Positions 27,836-36,961 are shown, counted from the first letter of the stretch. The stretch is 64,000 bases of DNA from Denitromonas halophila (GCF_007625155.1 NZ_VMNK01000015.1:186001-250000), one strand, 5' to 3'. Made by a program: numbers and translations. Notes: a model not told the origin generated them from the letters alone.

Positions 27836-29620
27836 ATGGAAGGCAGGAGCAAATCCAACAAGCACTGGGCCGCCGCAGTCTCGCTGATCGCCGCTTCGGT
27901 GATGGGCATGGGCAGCATCCAGGCAAAAGGCGTGAGCGACGCCGACATCGTGCAGGATGCGGCTACCGCGAACGATGTGGTGTCCTTTGGTATGGGCACG
28001 CAGGGGCAGCGCTATTCGGCGCTGGACAAGATCAACACCGAGTCGGTGAAAGATCTGGTGCCGGTGTGGTCGATGTCCTTTGGCGGGGAGAAGCAGCGCG
28101 GGCAGGAATCGCAGCCGCTGATTCACGACGGCGTGATGTTCGTCACCGCCTCCTACAGCCGCATCTTCGCGCTGGATGTGAAGACCGGCAAGAAACTGTG
28201 GAAATACGAGCATCGCCTGCCCGACGGCATCATGCCGTGTTGTGACGTGGTCAACCGCGGCGCCGCACTGTTTGGTGATCTGGTGATCTTCGGCACGCTC
28301 GACGCGCAACTCGTGGCGCTGAACCGCGAAACCGGCAAGGTGGTGTGGAAAGAGAAGGTCGACGACTACCACGCTGGCTACTCGATGACGGCTGCACCGA
28401 TCATCGTCAAGGGCATGGTCATCTCCGGCGTGTCCGGCGGTGAGTTCGGCGTGATCGGCCGTGTCGAGGCGCGCGACGCCCTGACCGGCAAGATGAAGTG
28501 GGTGCGTCCGGTGGTCGAAGGCCACATGGGCTACACCTACGGCGCCGACGGCAAAGCCAAGGACAATGGCGTCTCCGGCACCACCAACGCCACCTGGCCG
28601 GGCGACCTGTGGAAGACCGGCGGCGCAGCCACCTGGGCCGGCGCCACCTATGACCCGGAAACCAACCTGATCTTCGCCGGCACCGGCAACCCGGCCCCGT
28701 GGAACAGCCACCTGCGCCCGGGCGACAACCTGTTCTCGTCCTCGACCGTGGCGATCAACCCGGAAAACGGCAAGATCGTCTGGCACTATCAAACCACGCC
28801 GCACGACGGCTGGGACTACGACGGGGTGAACGAGTTTGTCTCCTTCGACTACGTCAAGGACGGCAAGACCATCAAGGCCGGTGGCAAGGCCGACCGCAAC
28901 GGCTTCTTCTTCGTGCTCGACCGCACCAACGGCAAGCTGATCAACGCTTTCCCGTTCGTGAACAAGATCACCTGGGCCAAGAGCATCGACCTGAAGACCG
29001 GCCGCCCGGTGTATGACGATGCCAACCGCCCCGGCGACCCGACCAAGGGCGCTGACGGCAAGAAGGGCGAAGTGGTCACCTCCGCACCGTCCTTCCTCGG
29101 TGGCAAGAACCAGCAGCAGATCGCCTACAACCCGAAGACCGGCTACTTCTATGTGCCGGCCAACGAGTGGGCGATGGACATCTGGAACGAGCCCGTGTCG
29201 TACAAGAAAGGCGCCGCTTACCTGGGCGCTGGCTTCACCATCAAGGCCTTGAACGAGGACTACATCGGTGCGCTGCGTGCGGTCGATCCGGTCACCGGCA
29301 AGATCGTGTGGGAAAACAAGAACTACGCCCCGCTGTGGGGTGGTGTGCTCACCACCGCCGGCAACCTCGCCTTCTATGGCACGCCTGAGGGCTACCTGAA
29401 GGCGCTGGACGCCACCACCGGCAAGGAAGTGTGGAGCTTCCAGACCGGCTCCGGCGTGGTCGCACCTCCGGTCACCTGGGAGCAGGACGGCGAGCAGTAC
29501 ATCGCCGTGGTCTCCGGCTGGGGTGGCGCGGTGCCGCTGTGGGGCGGTGATGTCGCCAAGCGGGTGAACTTCCTTGAGCAGGGTGGTTCGGTGTGGGTGT
29601 TCAAGCTCCACAAGAGCTGA
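27836..29620 (+). CDS. pedH: PQQ-dependent alcohol dehydrogenase, lanthanide type (PedH/ExaF-like)
   Basis: A 594-residue periplasmic quinoprotein that oxidises primary alcohols to aldehydes with PQQ and passes electrons to a cytochrome c. The signal peptide ends near SIQAKG. An eight-bladed propeller follows with many DxxTGKxxW blade repeats. The adjacent-cysteine disulfide is Cys135-Cys136 (MPCCD). The catalytic Asp327 is in [11 protein letters not shown], and Asp329, two residues on, is the extra metal ligand that marks lanthanide-dependent enzymes (PedH, ExaF, XoxF). The overall sequence resembles P. putida PedH more than XoxF. A strong AAGGAGG precedes the ATG at 27836; the frame is open from 27602. 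It is transcribed alone from a sigma-54-type promoter and ends at a strong terminator. Confidence 0.93.
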   Translation: MEGRSKSNKHWAAAVSLIAASVMGMGSIQAKGVSDADIVQDAATANDVVSFGMGTQGQRYSALDKINTESVKDLVPVWSMSFGGEKQRGQESQPLIHDGVMFVTASYSRIFALDVKTGKKLWKYEHRLPDGIMPCCDVVNRGAALFGDLVIFGTLDAQLVALNRETGKVVWKEKVDDYHAGYSMTAAPIIVKGMVISGVSGGEFGVIGRVEARDALTGKMKWVRPVVEGHMGYTYGADGKAKDNGVSGTTNATWPGDLWKTGGAATWAGATYDPETNLIFAGTGNPAPWNSHLRPGDNLFSSSTVAINPENGKIVWHYQTTPHDGWDYDGVNEFVSFDYVKDGKTIKAGGKADRNGFFFVLDRTNGKLINAFPFVNKITWAKSIDLKTGRPVYDDANRPGDPTKGADGKKGEVVTSAPSFLGGKNQQQIAYNPKTGYFYVPANEWAMDIWNEPVSYKKGAAYLGAGFTIKALNEDYIGALRAVDPVTGKIVWENKNYAPLWGGVLTTAGNLAFYGTPEGYLKALDATTGKEVWSFQTGSGVVAPPVTWEQDGEQYIAVVSGWGGAVPLWGGDVAKRVNFLEQGGSVWVFKLHKS

Positions 29621-29643
29621 TCCACCGCGTTTGACCTTCTCCG

Positions 29644-29685
29644 ACGGGGCGGCATGCGCGAAACGCTGCGCATGCCGCCCCGTTT
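29644..29685 (+). terminator. Strong hairpin terminator between pedH and pedF
   Basis: A perfect 16-bp stem (29644-29659 with 29668-29683) and 8-base loop are followed by a short TTT. It lies between the convergent genes and may serve both strands; on the minus strand the T-run is missing. Confidence 0.85.
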
Positions 29686-29709
29686 GCGTGGACGCTGCGA
29701 CGGGGTGCG

Positions 29710-30195
29710 TCATCGGCGCTGGCCCTGAGCGGTTTCGACGAAGCTGCGGATGGCCCAGATCAGCTCTGTCGGAAGAATGTCTTTCCATGGCGGCATGTGT
29801 TCGATGCCGAGTTTGATCTTGCCTTTTTCGACCGTGCTGCGGAAATACACATCTGCGTCGGTCAGGCAGCGGCGCTTGAGATCCGGCTCGGGCACGCGAG
29901 CACAGATACGGCCGATGCGGCGCAGGTCAGGGGCAGGCGAGCGACTCGCGTCGGCATCGACGCCATGGCAGCTGGCGCAACTTTGATTGAAGGCGTCGCG
30001 GCCGATGGCGATCGCGCGCGGGTCGTTTCGATAGGGGTTGGTCTCGCCCTCAGGGTTGGCGAGCGGAGCGAGTGCCGAGCTGTCGACTTCCGGCGCACGC
30101 GGTGTCGTGGCATGTGCGGGTGCCATCAGCGCGCTGGCGCAGAACAGACCGATGGCGGCGAGGCGGCGGGCGTGGTGGGTTGGTGTGGGTGGCAT
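29710..30195 (-). CDS. pedF: Cytochrome c-550 PedF
   Basis: A 161-residue exported cytochrome c. The signal peptide ends near PAHA. The haem motif is CASCH, within AFNQSCASCHG; the axial Met is likely in EHMPPWKDIL. The text NPYRNDPRAIAIGRDAFNQ is characteristic of PedF, the electron acceptor of the periplasmic alcohol dehydrogenases in P. putida. Two further cysteines (CARVPEPDLKRRC) may form a disulfide. AGGAGA precedes the ATG. It is the third gene of the exaA operon, 24 bases after the pentapeptide gene, which fits its role as electron partner. Confidence 0.9.
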   Translation of the reverse strand: MPPTPTHHARRLAAIGLFCASALMAPAHATTPRAPEVDSSALAPLANPEGETNPYRNDPRAIAIGRDAFNQSCASCHGVDADASRSPAPDLRRIGRICARVPEPDLKRRCLTDADVYFRSTVEKGKIKLGIEHMPPWKDILPTELIWAIRSFVETAQGQRR

Positions 30196-30219
30196 GAGAT
30201 GGTCTCCTGTCGGCGTGCG

Positions 30220-30810
30220 CTACCAGCCGGTTGGGCAACCCTGGCAGTTTTCAAAATCAGCGTCGGGGAAGATGGTGAAGCGGGTCACACAGCCCTCCAT
30301 TCGAGTGCCGCGCAGATTGACCGTCGCAAATTTCGCCTCCTGCAAATTGGCCGAGACCAGTTGAGCGCCTGCGAGCCAGGCGAAGTTCAGCCGCGCGAAC
30401 TCCAGGCTGGCCCCCGTCAGATCGGCGCCGGACAAATCGCTGCGCATCAGTCGTGCGGCTTCCAGATCGGCGCCCACCAGTGTGGCGTGGCGGAAATTGG
30501 CGGCCGGTGCGTTGGCTTTTTGCAGGCGTGCGGCGGTGAGGTTGGCCCCCTCGAGGTTGGCGCCGGCGAGGTTGGCGGCACGCAGGTCGGCCCGCGTCAG
30601 ATTGGCGCCGCGCAGGTCGGCACCCGCGAGGTTCTTGCCGAGCAGATCGGCGTGGCGCAGATCGGCGCCGGGGCAACGGGTATAGGGCCAGATTGGGCAA
30701 CCGTTGATGACCAGCGTTTCCACCGCATCGGTCGATGCGGTATCGGCGGCGCTGGCCTGGCTGATCAACGCTGAGGCGATCAGGGCGATGGGCAATGCAG
30801 ATCGGGTCAT
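30220..30810 (-). CDS. Exported pentapeptide-repeat protein
   Basis: A 196-residue periplasmic protein. After a signal peptide (ending QASAA) and a Cys-containing segment (NGCPIWPYTRCPGADLR), about 20 A(D/N)LXX pentapeptides run from residue ~48 to ~185 (LAGADLRGANLTRADLRAAN and so on). They fold into a right-handed quadrilateral beta-helix. A C-terminal CQGC pair follows. The function of such proteins beside PQQ dehydrogenases is not known; a scaffold or assembly role is a guess. It lies between exaA and pedF on the same strand, with gaps of 56 and 24 bases. Confidence 0.85.
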   Translation of the reverse strand: MTRSALPIALIASALISQASAADTASTDAVETLVINGCPIWPYTRCPGADLRHADLLGKNLAGADLRGANLTRADLRAANLAGANLEGANLTAARLQKANAPAANFRHATLVGADLEAARLMRSDLSGADLTGASLEFARLNFAWLAGAQLVSANLQEAKFATVNLRGTRMEGCVTRFTIFPDADFENCQGCPTGW

Positions 30811-30866
30811 GGTGTGGGTTCCGGGGTGCGCCGGGGCAGCCTGTGGGCCGCCCCAGGCTTTTCGCC

Positions 30867-32750
30867 TTAGTTGGCAGCCAGTTGCTTGGGCAGTTTGAAC
30901 ACCCAGAACGAACCGCCTTGGGTGACCTGGCGGGTCAGCTCAGCCAGATCGCCACCCCACAGCGGTACCGCTCCACCGTAGCCGGACTGGATGCCGACAT
31001 ACTGCTCACCATCCATTTCCCAGGTGATCGGTACCGAGACCACACCCGAGCCGGTCTGGAACTTCCACAGTTCGTCACCCGTCTTCGCGTCAAATGCCTT
31101 GACGTAGCCGTCGGAGGTACCTGAGAACATCAGGCCGCCCGCGGTGGTGAGCGTACCGGCCCACAGCGGGAAGGCTTCCTTGTGTTCCCAGACGATCTTG
31201 CCGGTCTTGGGGTCGATGGCGCGGAACACGCCGACATGCTCGTCATGCAGCTTCTTGATGCGGAAGCCCTGGCCGAGATAGGCCGATCCCGCCTTGTAGG
31301 TGAGATGTTCGGTCCAGTAGTCCATCGCCCATTCGTTGGCCGGGATGTAGAACAGGCCGGTGTCCGGGCTGTAGGACATGGGCATCCAGTTGGTGCCACC
31401 GAGGAAGGGCGGAGAGACGAAGACCGAGTCGCCCTTGTCGGCGCCCTCCTTGGGCTGTGGTGGGCGGTTGTTGTTCTCGATCGGCTTGCCAGTTTTCAGG
31501 TCGAAGCCGGTCGCCCAGGTGATGCCATCAACAAACGGCCACGCGCCGATCAGCGACGTGGGCCTGTTGGGGTAGCCCGCCCCTTTGGCCAGCTTCTCGC
31601 GGTCGGTGACGAAGAAGAAGCCGTTGCGGTCGGCGTGTGCCGAGGCCTTGACCTGGTTGCCGGTCTTCGGATCCTTGTACTCGAAGAGCACCACCGAGTT
31701 GTTGCCCGAGAAATCCCAGGCGTCGTTCGGGGTGTGCTGGTAGAAGCCCTTGAGTTCGCCGGTGCTGGCGTCGACATAGGCCTGGCCGGAGGTGAACAGG
31801 CTGTCCCAGTTGCGCGGATCGTCGCCGGGGGCGGTGCGCTTCCAGGTGTTCCACGGCGCCGGGTTGCCGGCACCGATGACCACCATGTTGTTCTCAATGT
31901 CGAAGCTGGCGGTCTGCCAGGGCGCGCCGCCGCCGTGGCTCCAGGCCTCGACCTTGCCGGTGGGCGACTTCGGGTCATTCGGCCAACTCGGCGCCTTGGC
32001 GTCGCCGGTCGGCGTGCTGTCTTTGCCATTGAGGCGGCCCATGTGGCCCTCGACCATCGGTCGTGCCCACACTTCCTCGCCGGTGTCGGGGTCGCGCGCA
32101 AACAGCCAGCCGACCACGCCGAATTCGTCACCCGAGGAGCCGTGCACGAGCAGGACTTTGCCGCTCTTCTGGTCTTTCACCACAAACGGTGCGCCGGTCA
32201 TCGTGTAGCCCACCTTGTGGTCGGCGAACTTCTTCTTCCACACGACTTTGCCGGTGTCCTTGTTGAGCGCCACCATGGCGGCGTCAAGCGTGCCGAAGAA
32301 CACCTTGTCGCCGTAGATGGCCGGACCCCGGTTAACCACGTCGCAACACGGGCGGATGTCATCGGGCAGACGATGCTCGTATTCCCACAGGCGTTTGCCG
32401 CTTTTGGCATCAATGGCGAAGAAGCGCGAGTACGACGCCGTCACATAGATGACGCCTTCGTGCACCAGCGCCTGGGCTTCCTGACCGCGCTGCTTTTCGC
32501 CACCAAAGGAAAAACTCCAGGCCGGGGCCAGCGCGGCGACCGTTTTCGTGTTGATCTGCTTGAGCGGGCTGTGACGCTGAGCCTTGAGGCCCAGACCGTA
32601 GGACAGAACATCGGTGGTCGTCTGGTGGTCGTTCTGGATGTCTTCCCAGCTCACCAGTTTGGCCGCGGTGGCGGGCATGGCAATGCAGGCCGCGATGGCC
32701 AGCACGAGGGGGCGCATTTGAGGCCGAAATGGCAGGGGGCGTGGTGTCAT
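30867..32750 (-). CDS. exaA: PQQ-dependent ethanol dehydrogenase, calcium type (ExaA/PedE-like)
   Basis: A 627-residue periplasmic quinoprotein alcohol dehydrogenase. The signal peptide ends near PATAA. It shows the eight-bladed propeller repeats, the PCCD disulfide pair and the catalytic Asp346 in NDAWDFSGNN. Two residues on is Ser348, not Asp, so the metal site is of the calcium type seen in ExaA and PedE. It is longer than the pedH product because of extra loops (for example around GAPWQTASFDIEN and RTAPGDDPRNWDS). AAGGAACC precedes the ATG at 32750; the frame is open to 33167. The operon continues with a pentapeptide-repeat protein and pedF. The upstream region carries two dyads but no sigma-54 promoter, so it is regulated differently from pedH. 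Confidence 0.94.
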   Translation of the reverse strand: MTPRPLPFRPQMRPLVLAIAACIAMPATAAKLVSWEDIQNDHQTTTDVLSYGLGLKAQRHSPLKQINTKTVAALAPAWSFSFGGEKQRGQEAQALVHEGVIYVTASYSRFFAIDAKSGKRLWEYEHRLPDDIRPCCDVVNRGPAIYGDKVFFGTLDAAMVALNKDTGKVVWKKKFADHKVGYTMTGAPFVVKDQKSGKVLLVHGSSGDEFGVVGWLFARDPDTGEEVWARPMVEGHMGRLNGKDSTPTGDAKAPSWPNDPKSPTGKVEAWSHGGGAPWQTASFDIENNMVVIGAGNPAPWNTWKRTAPGDDPRNWDSLFTSGQAYVDASTGELKGFYQHTPNDAWDFSGNNSVVLFEYKDPKTGNQVKASAHADRNGFFFVTDREKLAKGAGYPNRPTSLIGAWPFVDGITWATGFDLKTGKPIENNNRPPQPKEGADKGDSVFVSPPFLGGTNWMPMSYSPDTGLFYIPANEWAMDYWTEHLTYKAGSAYLGQGFRIKKLHDEHVGVFRAIDPKTGKIVWEHKEAFPLWAGTLTTAGGLMFSGTSDGYVKAFDAKTGDELWKFQTGSGVVSVPITWEMDGEQYVGIQSGYGGAVPLWGGDLAELTRQVTQGGSFWVFKLPKQLAAN

Positions 32751-32859
32751 GGTGGTTCCTTGTCTCCGGGTGTGAATGCTGTTGATGTGTCCGCCGGCTC
32801 GGGTGTTTGCGGCGCAGCGTTGAGTGACGCACTCAGTATCGGGTCCGGTCTTGGCGACG

Positions 32860-32880
32860 GCGCGGGACGCTTTCCCGCGC
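32860..32880. promoter_or_regulatory. Operator dyad 1 between exaA and the sensor kinase gene
   Basis: Perfect 8-bp arms GCGCGGGA and TCCCGCGC flank CGCTT. The core CGGGA-N5-TCCCG recurs 22 bp away. It is a likely binding site for the LuxR-type regulator encoded next door. Confidence 0.7.
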
Positions 32881-32883
32881 GAA

Positions 32884-32900
32884 CCGGGAAATTTTCCCGG
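32884..32900. promoter_or_regulatory. Operator dyad 2 between exaA and the sensor kinase gene
   Basis: CCGGGAAA-T-TTTCCCGG has perfect 8-bp arms. It contains the same CGGGA-N5-TCCCG core as dyad 1, centred 22 bp (two helical turns) away. Confidence 0.7.
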
Positions 32901-32960
32901 CGACCACGCCGGTGCAGGCACGTCGCTTGCGAAGGAGTCATCCAGAAACGGAGGCGATCC

Positions 32961-34259
32961 ATGGACTTGCGACACAAACTCGTGCTGTACCTCGGCGCTG
33001 CGCTGATGGCCTTGCTGGCGGTCGCCTGTACGCTGGTGCTGACGTCCTTGCGCGAGGATGTGGCCGAGGAAATGGCGGCGTCCTCCCATCTGGCGACCCT
33101 GTTGCTGGCGGTAGCCGAGCGCGGTCCGCAGGCACTGGGCGCCATCGGAACACATGAACTGCGCCATCTGGCGGTGGAGCAGGAGCGTCCCGATATGGAG
33201 CGACCGCTCCAGAATGAATCACTGGCGCTGGTCGATGCCATTGCGGCGTGGTTGCCGGGAGACGACGCCGAGCCCGCCGCCGAGCAGCGTTTTTCCCTCG
33301 GCGCCGACACCTTCGTGATCCGTGCGGATCCGCGCAGCGAAATTGACGAGATCGTTCACGACGCTTCGCGTCTGCTCGCCGCGCTGGCGGCCTTCGGCGT
33401 GCTGTCGTTGCTTTCGGTGTGGTGGGCAGTCGGGCGCGCGTTGTCGCCAGTTCGTGATCTGGAGCGTCGTCTCGAAGCGATTGGCGAGGGGTGTTTCAGC
33501 CACGGTGCTGCCAGTTTTGAGCTGCCTGAGTTCGACCGAATCTCGCGGGCGATCGATCAACTCGCGGCGAAGTTGGCCGCGGCGCAGGCGCGCGAAGGCG
33601 ATCTGACGCGCCGTCTGATCACCGTGCAAGAAGAAGAGCGTCGCGATATCGCCCGCGAGCTGCACGACGAACTGGGTCAGTCGCTGGTGGCTATCGCCGC
33701 GTCGGCCAGCTATATCGAGCGCAACGCCATGCGCGCTGAACCGTCGGCGCTGGCCGAGTCTGCCGCCACGATTCGCGGCGAATCCGGTCGGGTTCAGGCC
33801 CATGTGCGTGAGTTGCTCGCCCGCCTCAAGCCCCACGGACTCGAACACATGGGCGTACTCGCTGCCGTGCGTGAGCATGCCCACGGCTGGGCGGCGCGTG
33901 CCGTTGGCATCACGACGACCATCGATCTCCCCGGCGCCTTGCCGCGGCTGTCGGCCCCTGCTGCGCTGGCGCTCTACCGGACCTTGCAGGAAGCCTTGAC
34001 CAATGTGCTTAAACACAGCGGCGCGACGCAGGTGCGTATTGCACTGGAGGCCGTCGGCCAGCATCTGCGCATGTGCGTGATCGACAACGGTCGGGGCCGT
34101 GCCGCGGCGGTCGCGCGAGATGCCGGCAACGGCATCCGCGGCATGCGTGAGCGCGCCGCCATGGTCGGTGGCCTCCTGCGCATTGAAGACGCGCAAGCGG
34201 CTGGCGTGATGATTGCTTGGGAACTCCCACTCGACGCCACAAAAAGGGAGGGCGCATGA
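32961..34259 (+). CDS. HisKA_3 sensor histidine kinase (PedS/ExaD-like context)
   Basis: A 432-residue kinase with membrane segments at about 8-28 and 138-158 and a ~105-residue periplasmic sensor region without a recognised domain. The HisKA_3 box is EERRDIARELHDELGQSL. The ATPase domain shows LQEALTNVLKHSGA, DNGRG and NGIRGMRERAAM. GGAGG precedes the ATG at 32961; the frame is open far upstream but that part is antisense to exaA. It overlaps the regulator gene by 4 bases (ATGA). Lying divergent to the calcium-type dehydrogenase and close to the lanthanide-type one, it is a natural candidate for the metal or alcohol sensor, by analogy with P. putida PedS2. That role is inference. Confidence 0.88.
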   Translation: MDLRHKLVLYLGAALMALLAVACTLVLTSLREDVAEEMAASSHLATLLLAVAERGPQALGAIGTHELRHLAVEQERPDMERPLQNESLALVDAIAAWLPGDDAEPAAEQRFSLGADTFVIRADPRSEIDEIVHDASRLLAALAAFGVLSLLSVWWAVGRALSPVRDLERRLEAIGEGCFSHGAASFELPEFDRISRAIDQLAAKLAAAQAREGDLTRRLITVQEEERRDIARELHDELGQSLVAIAASASYIERNAMRAEPSALAESAATIRGESGRVQAHVRELLARLKPHGLEHMGVLAAVREHAHGWAARAVGITTTIDLPGALPRLSAPAALALYRTLQEALTNVLKHSGATQVRIALEAVGQHLRMCVIDNGRGRAAAVARDAGNGIRGMRERAAMVGGLLRIEDAQAAGVMIAWELPLDATKREGA

Positions 34260-34909
34260 TCCGTATTCTTCTGCTCGACGACCACAACATTGTGCGGTCC
34301 GGTTATCGGCGCCTGATTGATGCCGAGCCGGACATGTGCGTGGCCGCCGAAGCCGCCACCGTTGATGATGCTTACGCCGCCGCGCGCGATACCGCGCTCG
34401 ATGTCGCCGTTGTCGACCTCAGTCTGCGCGGTGCGAGCGGTATCGAGGCTACGCGGCGCATCCTGGCCCGATCGCCCGGTATTCGGGTGTTGGTGCTCAC
34501 CATGCATGACAGCCCCGGTTTCGTGACCCAGGCCTTTCGTGCCGGTGCCATGGGCTATCTCACCAAGAGCAGCGATCCGGGCGAGCTGATCGGCGGCATC
34601 CGGCAGGTTGCGGCAGGTCGCCGGGTGCTGTCGGCGGATGTTGCGCAAGGGGTGGCCAACGCGGCGCTTGAAGAGGACGACCTGTTCTCGCGACTGACAC
34701 CGCGCGAGTTCGAAGTCCTGCGCATGGCCGCCAGCGGCGAATCGCCCCCGCGCATCGCGCTGCACATGCACCTGAGTCACAAAACCATCCTCAACCATCT
34801 CTCGGCGGTCCGCCAGAAGCTGGACACCGAAACAGATTTCTCGCTTCTCCGGCTGGCGGCACGTCACGGTCTCGTCGAACTTCCGACCCCGTCGTCCGTC
34901 CCGTGCTGA
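34256..34909 (+). CDS. NarL/LuxR-type response regulator (PedR/ExaE-like context)
   Basis: A 217-residue response regulator. The receiver has the acidic pair in LLDDHNIV, the phosphoacceptor Asp in VVDLSLRGASG and Lys in YLTKSSDPGEL. The LuxR helix-turn-helix runs from RLTPREFEVLRMAASGE to HKTILNHLSAVRQKL. GGGAGG precedes the ATG, inside the end of the kinase gene. Its likely targets are the two CGGGA-N5-TCCCG dyads in the exaA/kinase gap, which would allow both dehydrogenase control and self-regulation. It differs in sequence from the regulator at 22.7 kb, so two separate circuits exist. Confidence 0.9.
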   Translation: MIRILLLDDHNIVRSGYRRLIDAEPDMCVAAEAATVDDAYAAARDTALDVAVVDLSLRGASGIEATRRILARSPGIRVLVLTMHDSPGFVTQAFRAGAMGYLTKSSDPGELIGGIRQVAAGRRVLSADVAQGVANAALEEDDLFSRLTPREFEVLRMAASGESPPRIALHMHLSHKTILNHLSAVRQKLDTETDFSLLRLAARHGLVELPTPSSVPC

Positions 34910-34948
34910 TCCAGACGTTATTCAACCAAAAATAGGAAACTGAAAACC

Positions 34949-35806
34949 ATGACCCGCCGTCACTCTTTGAATTGCACCGCTGCCGCGCTCCTTGGCCTGA
35001 GCCTGATGACCGGCGCCTTCGCCGCCGACCGTGGCACCCCGCGCGAAGCGCGCGCCCTGTTCGACCAGGCCGTCAAGTACATGCAGGCCAACGGCCCCGA
35101 GCGTTCCTTTGCTGCCTTCAACAATCAAAAGGGCAAGTTCGTCAGCAAGGATCTCTATGTGTTCGTGATCGACAACAAAGGCACCTACCACGCCAGCGGT
35201 GCCGCACCCGAAACCCTGGTTGGCCTCAACGTGCTCGGCACCACCGACGCCGCCGGCAACCCGCTCTTCCGCGACATGATCGAGACCACCGCCCGCAATG
35301 GCGAAGGCCAGGTGCGTTACATGTGGCTCAACCGCCAAACCAACCATGTCGAGCCGAAGGTGAGCTATGTGAGCAAGGTCAATGATTATGTCGTCGGCGT
35401 CGGCTACTTCGCTCCGCGCTCCACTGCTGCCGATGCGCAAAAAATGCTTACCCGCGCCATCGCCTATGCCAAGACCGAAGGTCTGGACAAAGCCAACGCG
35501 GCCTTCAACGACCGCCATGGCGTGTTTGTGCAGAACGACCTTTACGTTTTCGCCGTCGACCTCGCCAGCGGCAACTTCAGCGCCATGGGCATGAACCCCA
35601 CGCTTACCGGCAAAGACGCCGTCGGCCTCACCGACGCCGAAGGTCACGCCATCGTCAAGGAAATGATCGACAAGACGGCCTCGGGTGAAGAGGCCGTGGT
35701 GGACTACGTGTGGCGCAACCCGGTGACCAATGCCGTCGAGAAAAAGCGCTCGTATGTGCGCCGCGAAGGTGGGGCGCTGATCGGGGTCGGGTATTACCAG
35801 GAGTGA
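34949..35806 (+). CDS. Periplasmic double-Cache protein
   Basis: A 285-residue exported protein without a signalling domain. A signal peptide (ending GAFA) is followed by two tandem single-Cache repeats, each with the pattern F-D-Q/AFND...G-FV-DLYVF-D and ending V-Y-V-N-Y/GVGYY (about 30-150 and 155-285). Cache domains bind small ligands; a free periplasmic version could be a soluble ligand-binding partner of a membrane sensor. AGGAAAC precedes the ATG. It follows the response regulator by 39 bases, probably in the same transcript. The last ~20 codons are repeated, as a broken fragment, at 41.35 kb. Confidence 0.82.
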   Translation: MTRRHSLNCTAAALLGLSLMTGAFAADRGTPREARALFDQAVKYMQANGPERSFAAFNNQKGKFVSKDLYVFVIDNKGTYHASGAAPETLVGLNVLGTTDAAGNPLFRDMIETTARNGEGQVRYMWLNRQTNHVEPKVSYVSKVNDYVVGVGYFAPRSTAADAQKMLTRAIAYAKTEGLDKANAAFNDRHGVFVQNDLYVFAVDLASGNFSAMGMNPTLTGKDAVGLTDAEGHAIVKEMIDKTASGEEAVVDYVWRNPVTNAVEKKRSYVRREGGALIGVGYYQE

Positions 35807-35944
35807 TCGTGGCTGGTGTCGGCCGCCGATGATGGCAAAACCTTGTGCACTAACCGACCTAATCTACTAACATCATTCGCCTCGGTCCGGACAAAAAGGC
35901 ATTCCGATCCGTCCGGGCTATCGATGTCCGGAACGAGGTGATGA

Positions 35945-36937
35945 ATGATGGTTCGGTGGCTCTATGCATGTGGATTCTTGTTGGCGTTGACCGCGTGCGA
36001 CAACGGTAGTGTGCCTGCGGTCCGTACGGTGGCACAGGCGCCGGACAAAGCCATGGCGGACCCCGCACCCGCGCCGGTCAGGAAGCGTGTTGCGCTGGTC
36101 ATGAAAACACTGACCAACCCGTTCTTTGTGCAGATGGAGCAGGGCGCGCGTCGTGCAGAACGGGCGCTCGATGTAGACCTCCTGGTCAGAACAGCGGCTC
36201 AGGAGACGTCCATCGAGCAGCAGATCCAGATCGTCGACGACATGATCGCTGCGAAGGTGGACGCCATTGTTATCGCGCCCGGTGATTCGCAGCGCCTGGT
36301 GCCGGTGTTGAAGACGGCAATTGACGCGGGCATCAAGGTCGTCAATATCGACAATCGGCTCGATCCGGAGGCCATCCGTCAAGCCGGCATGGCGCCGGTG
36401 CCCTTCATCAGTGTCGATAACGAGAAGGGCGCCTATGCGGCAGTACGTTATCTCGTCAAGGGCCTCACCGAGCCCGCAGAGGCCGTCATTCTGGAAGGCA
36501 TCCGCAGCGCTGACAACGCTAGACAACGCTTGATGGGCGCTCAGCGCGCAATGGCAGAGAATCCGCAGGTGACGCTGGTCGCCTCGGAGAGTGCCAACTG
36601 GAAGATAGACGAAGGCTACACCGTGTCCGAGGCGCTGTTTGCCCGGCATCCCGGGGTCACGCTGCTCTTTGCTTCTAATGACATGATGGGACTGGGGGCG
36701 CTGAAATATCTCCAGGACACGGGCAAGACGGGCGTGCGCGTCGGCGGCTTCGACGCCCTGGACGAAGCTGTGGTCGAAGTCGAGGCGGGCCGGTTGGCGG
36801 TGACGGTGGACCAGCAGGCGGCGGAACAGGGCTTTCAGGGCGTTGCCATGGCCATGCGGCTGATCAATGAGGAACCTACTCCGGATGTGGTATTAGTCGA
36901 CACACGATTGGTGACCGCCGACAGTCTTAAAAAATAG
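35945..36937 (+). CDS. Periplasmic sugar-type binding lipoprotein
   Basis: A 330-residue type I periplasmic binding protein (ribose/galactose-binding and LacI-like fold). The N-terminus MMVRWLYACGFLLALTAC contains a lipobox, so it is probably a lipoprotein. The fold begins RVALVMKTLTNPFFVQMEQG and includes DAIVIAPGDS, KVVNIDNRLD, LLFASNDMMGLGAL and VGGFDALDE, all typical of this family. No ABC permease or ATPase is nearby. Instead a double-Cache-type hybrid kinase starts 24 bases downstream, which suggests a sensing role, as with LuxP-LuxQ or TorT-TorS. GAGGTGATGA precedes the start. The ligand is unknown. Confidence 0.87.
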   Translation: MMVRWLYACGFLLALTACDNGSVPAVRTVAQAPDKAMADPAPAPVRKRVALVMKTLTNPFFVQMEQGARRAERALDVDLLVRTAAQETSIEQQIQIVDDMIAAKVDAIVIAPGDSQRLVPVLKTAIDAGIKVVNIDNRLDPEAIRQAGMAPVPFISVDNEKGAYAAVRYLVKGLTEPAEAVILEGIRSADNARQRLMGAQRAMAENPQVTLVASESANWKIDEGYTVSEALFARHPGVTLLFASNDMMGLGALKYLQDTGKTGVRVGGFDALDEAVVEVEAGRLAVTVDQQAAEQGFQGVAMAMRLINEEPTPDVVLVDTRLVTADSLKK

Positions 36938-36961
36938 CGCGGCACTTGCGGGAGGGCTCTG

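Noticed and set aside
27836-29620. XoxF methanol dehydrogenase
   Set aside because: The metal-site Asp is shared, but the overall text follows PedH/ExaF, and no xoxG/xoxJ pair is adjacent.
27833-29788. 651-residue open frame opposite pedH
   Set aside because: It is antisense to a clear PQQ dehydrogenase; the protein is His/Val/Gly-rich shadow text with no domain. High-GC third-position bias opens such frames.
30811-30866. Hairpin GGGGCAG...CTGCCCC-like between exaA and the pentapeptide gene as a terminator
   Set aside because: On the strand of these genes no T-run follows; the T-run lies on the other strand, where no gene ends.
31182-32960. Long in-frame extension upstream of the 32.96 kb kinase
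   Set aside because: This part is antisense to exaA; a GGAGG and a membrane-segment start at 32961 give the true beginning.
35885-35931. Three GTCCGG words upstream of the binding-protein gene
   Set aside because: Spacing is irregular (26 and 15 bases) and the word is short and GC-rich; chance is likely.
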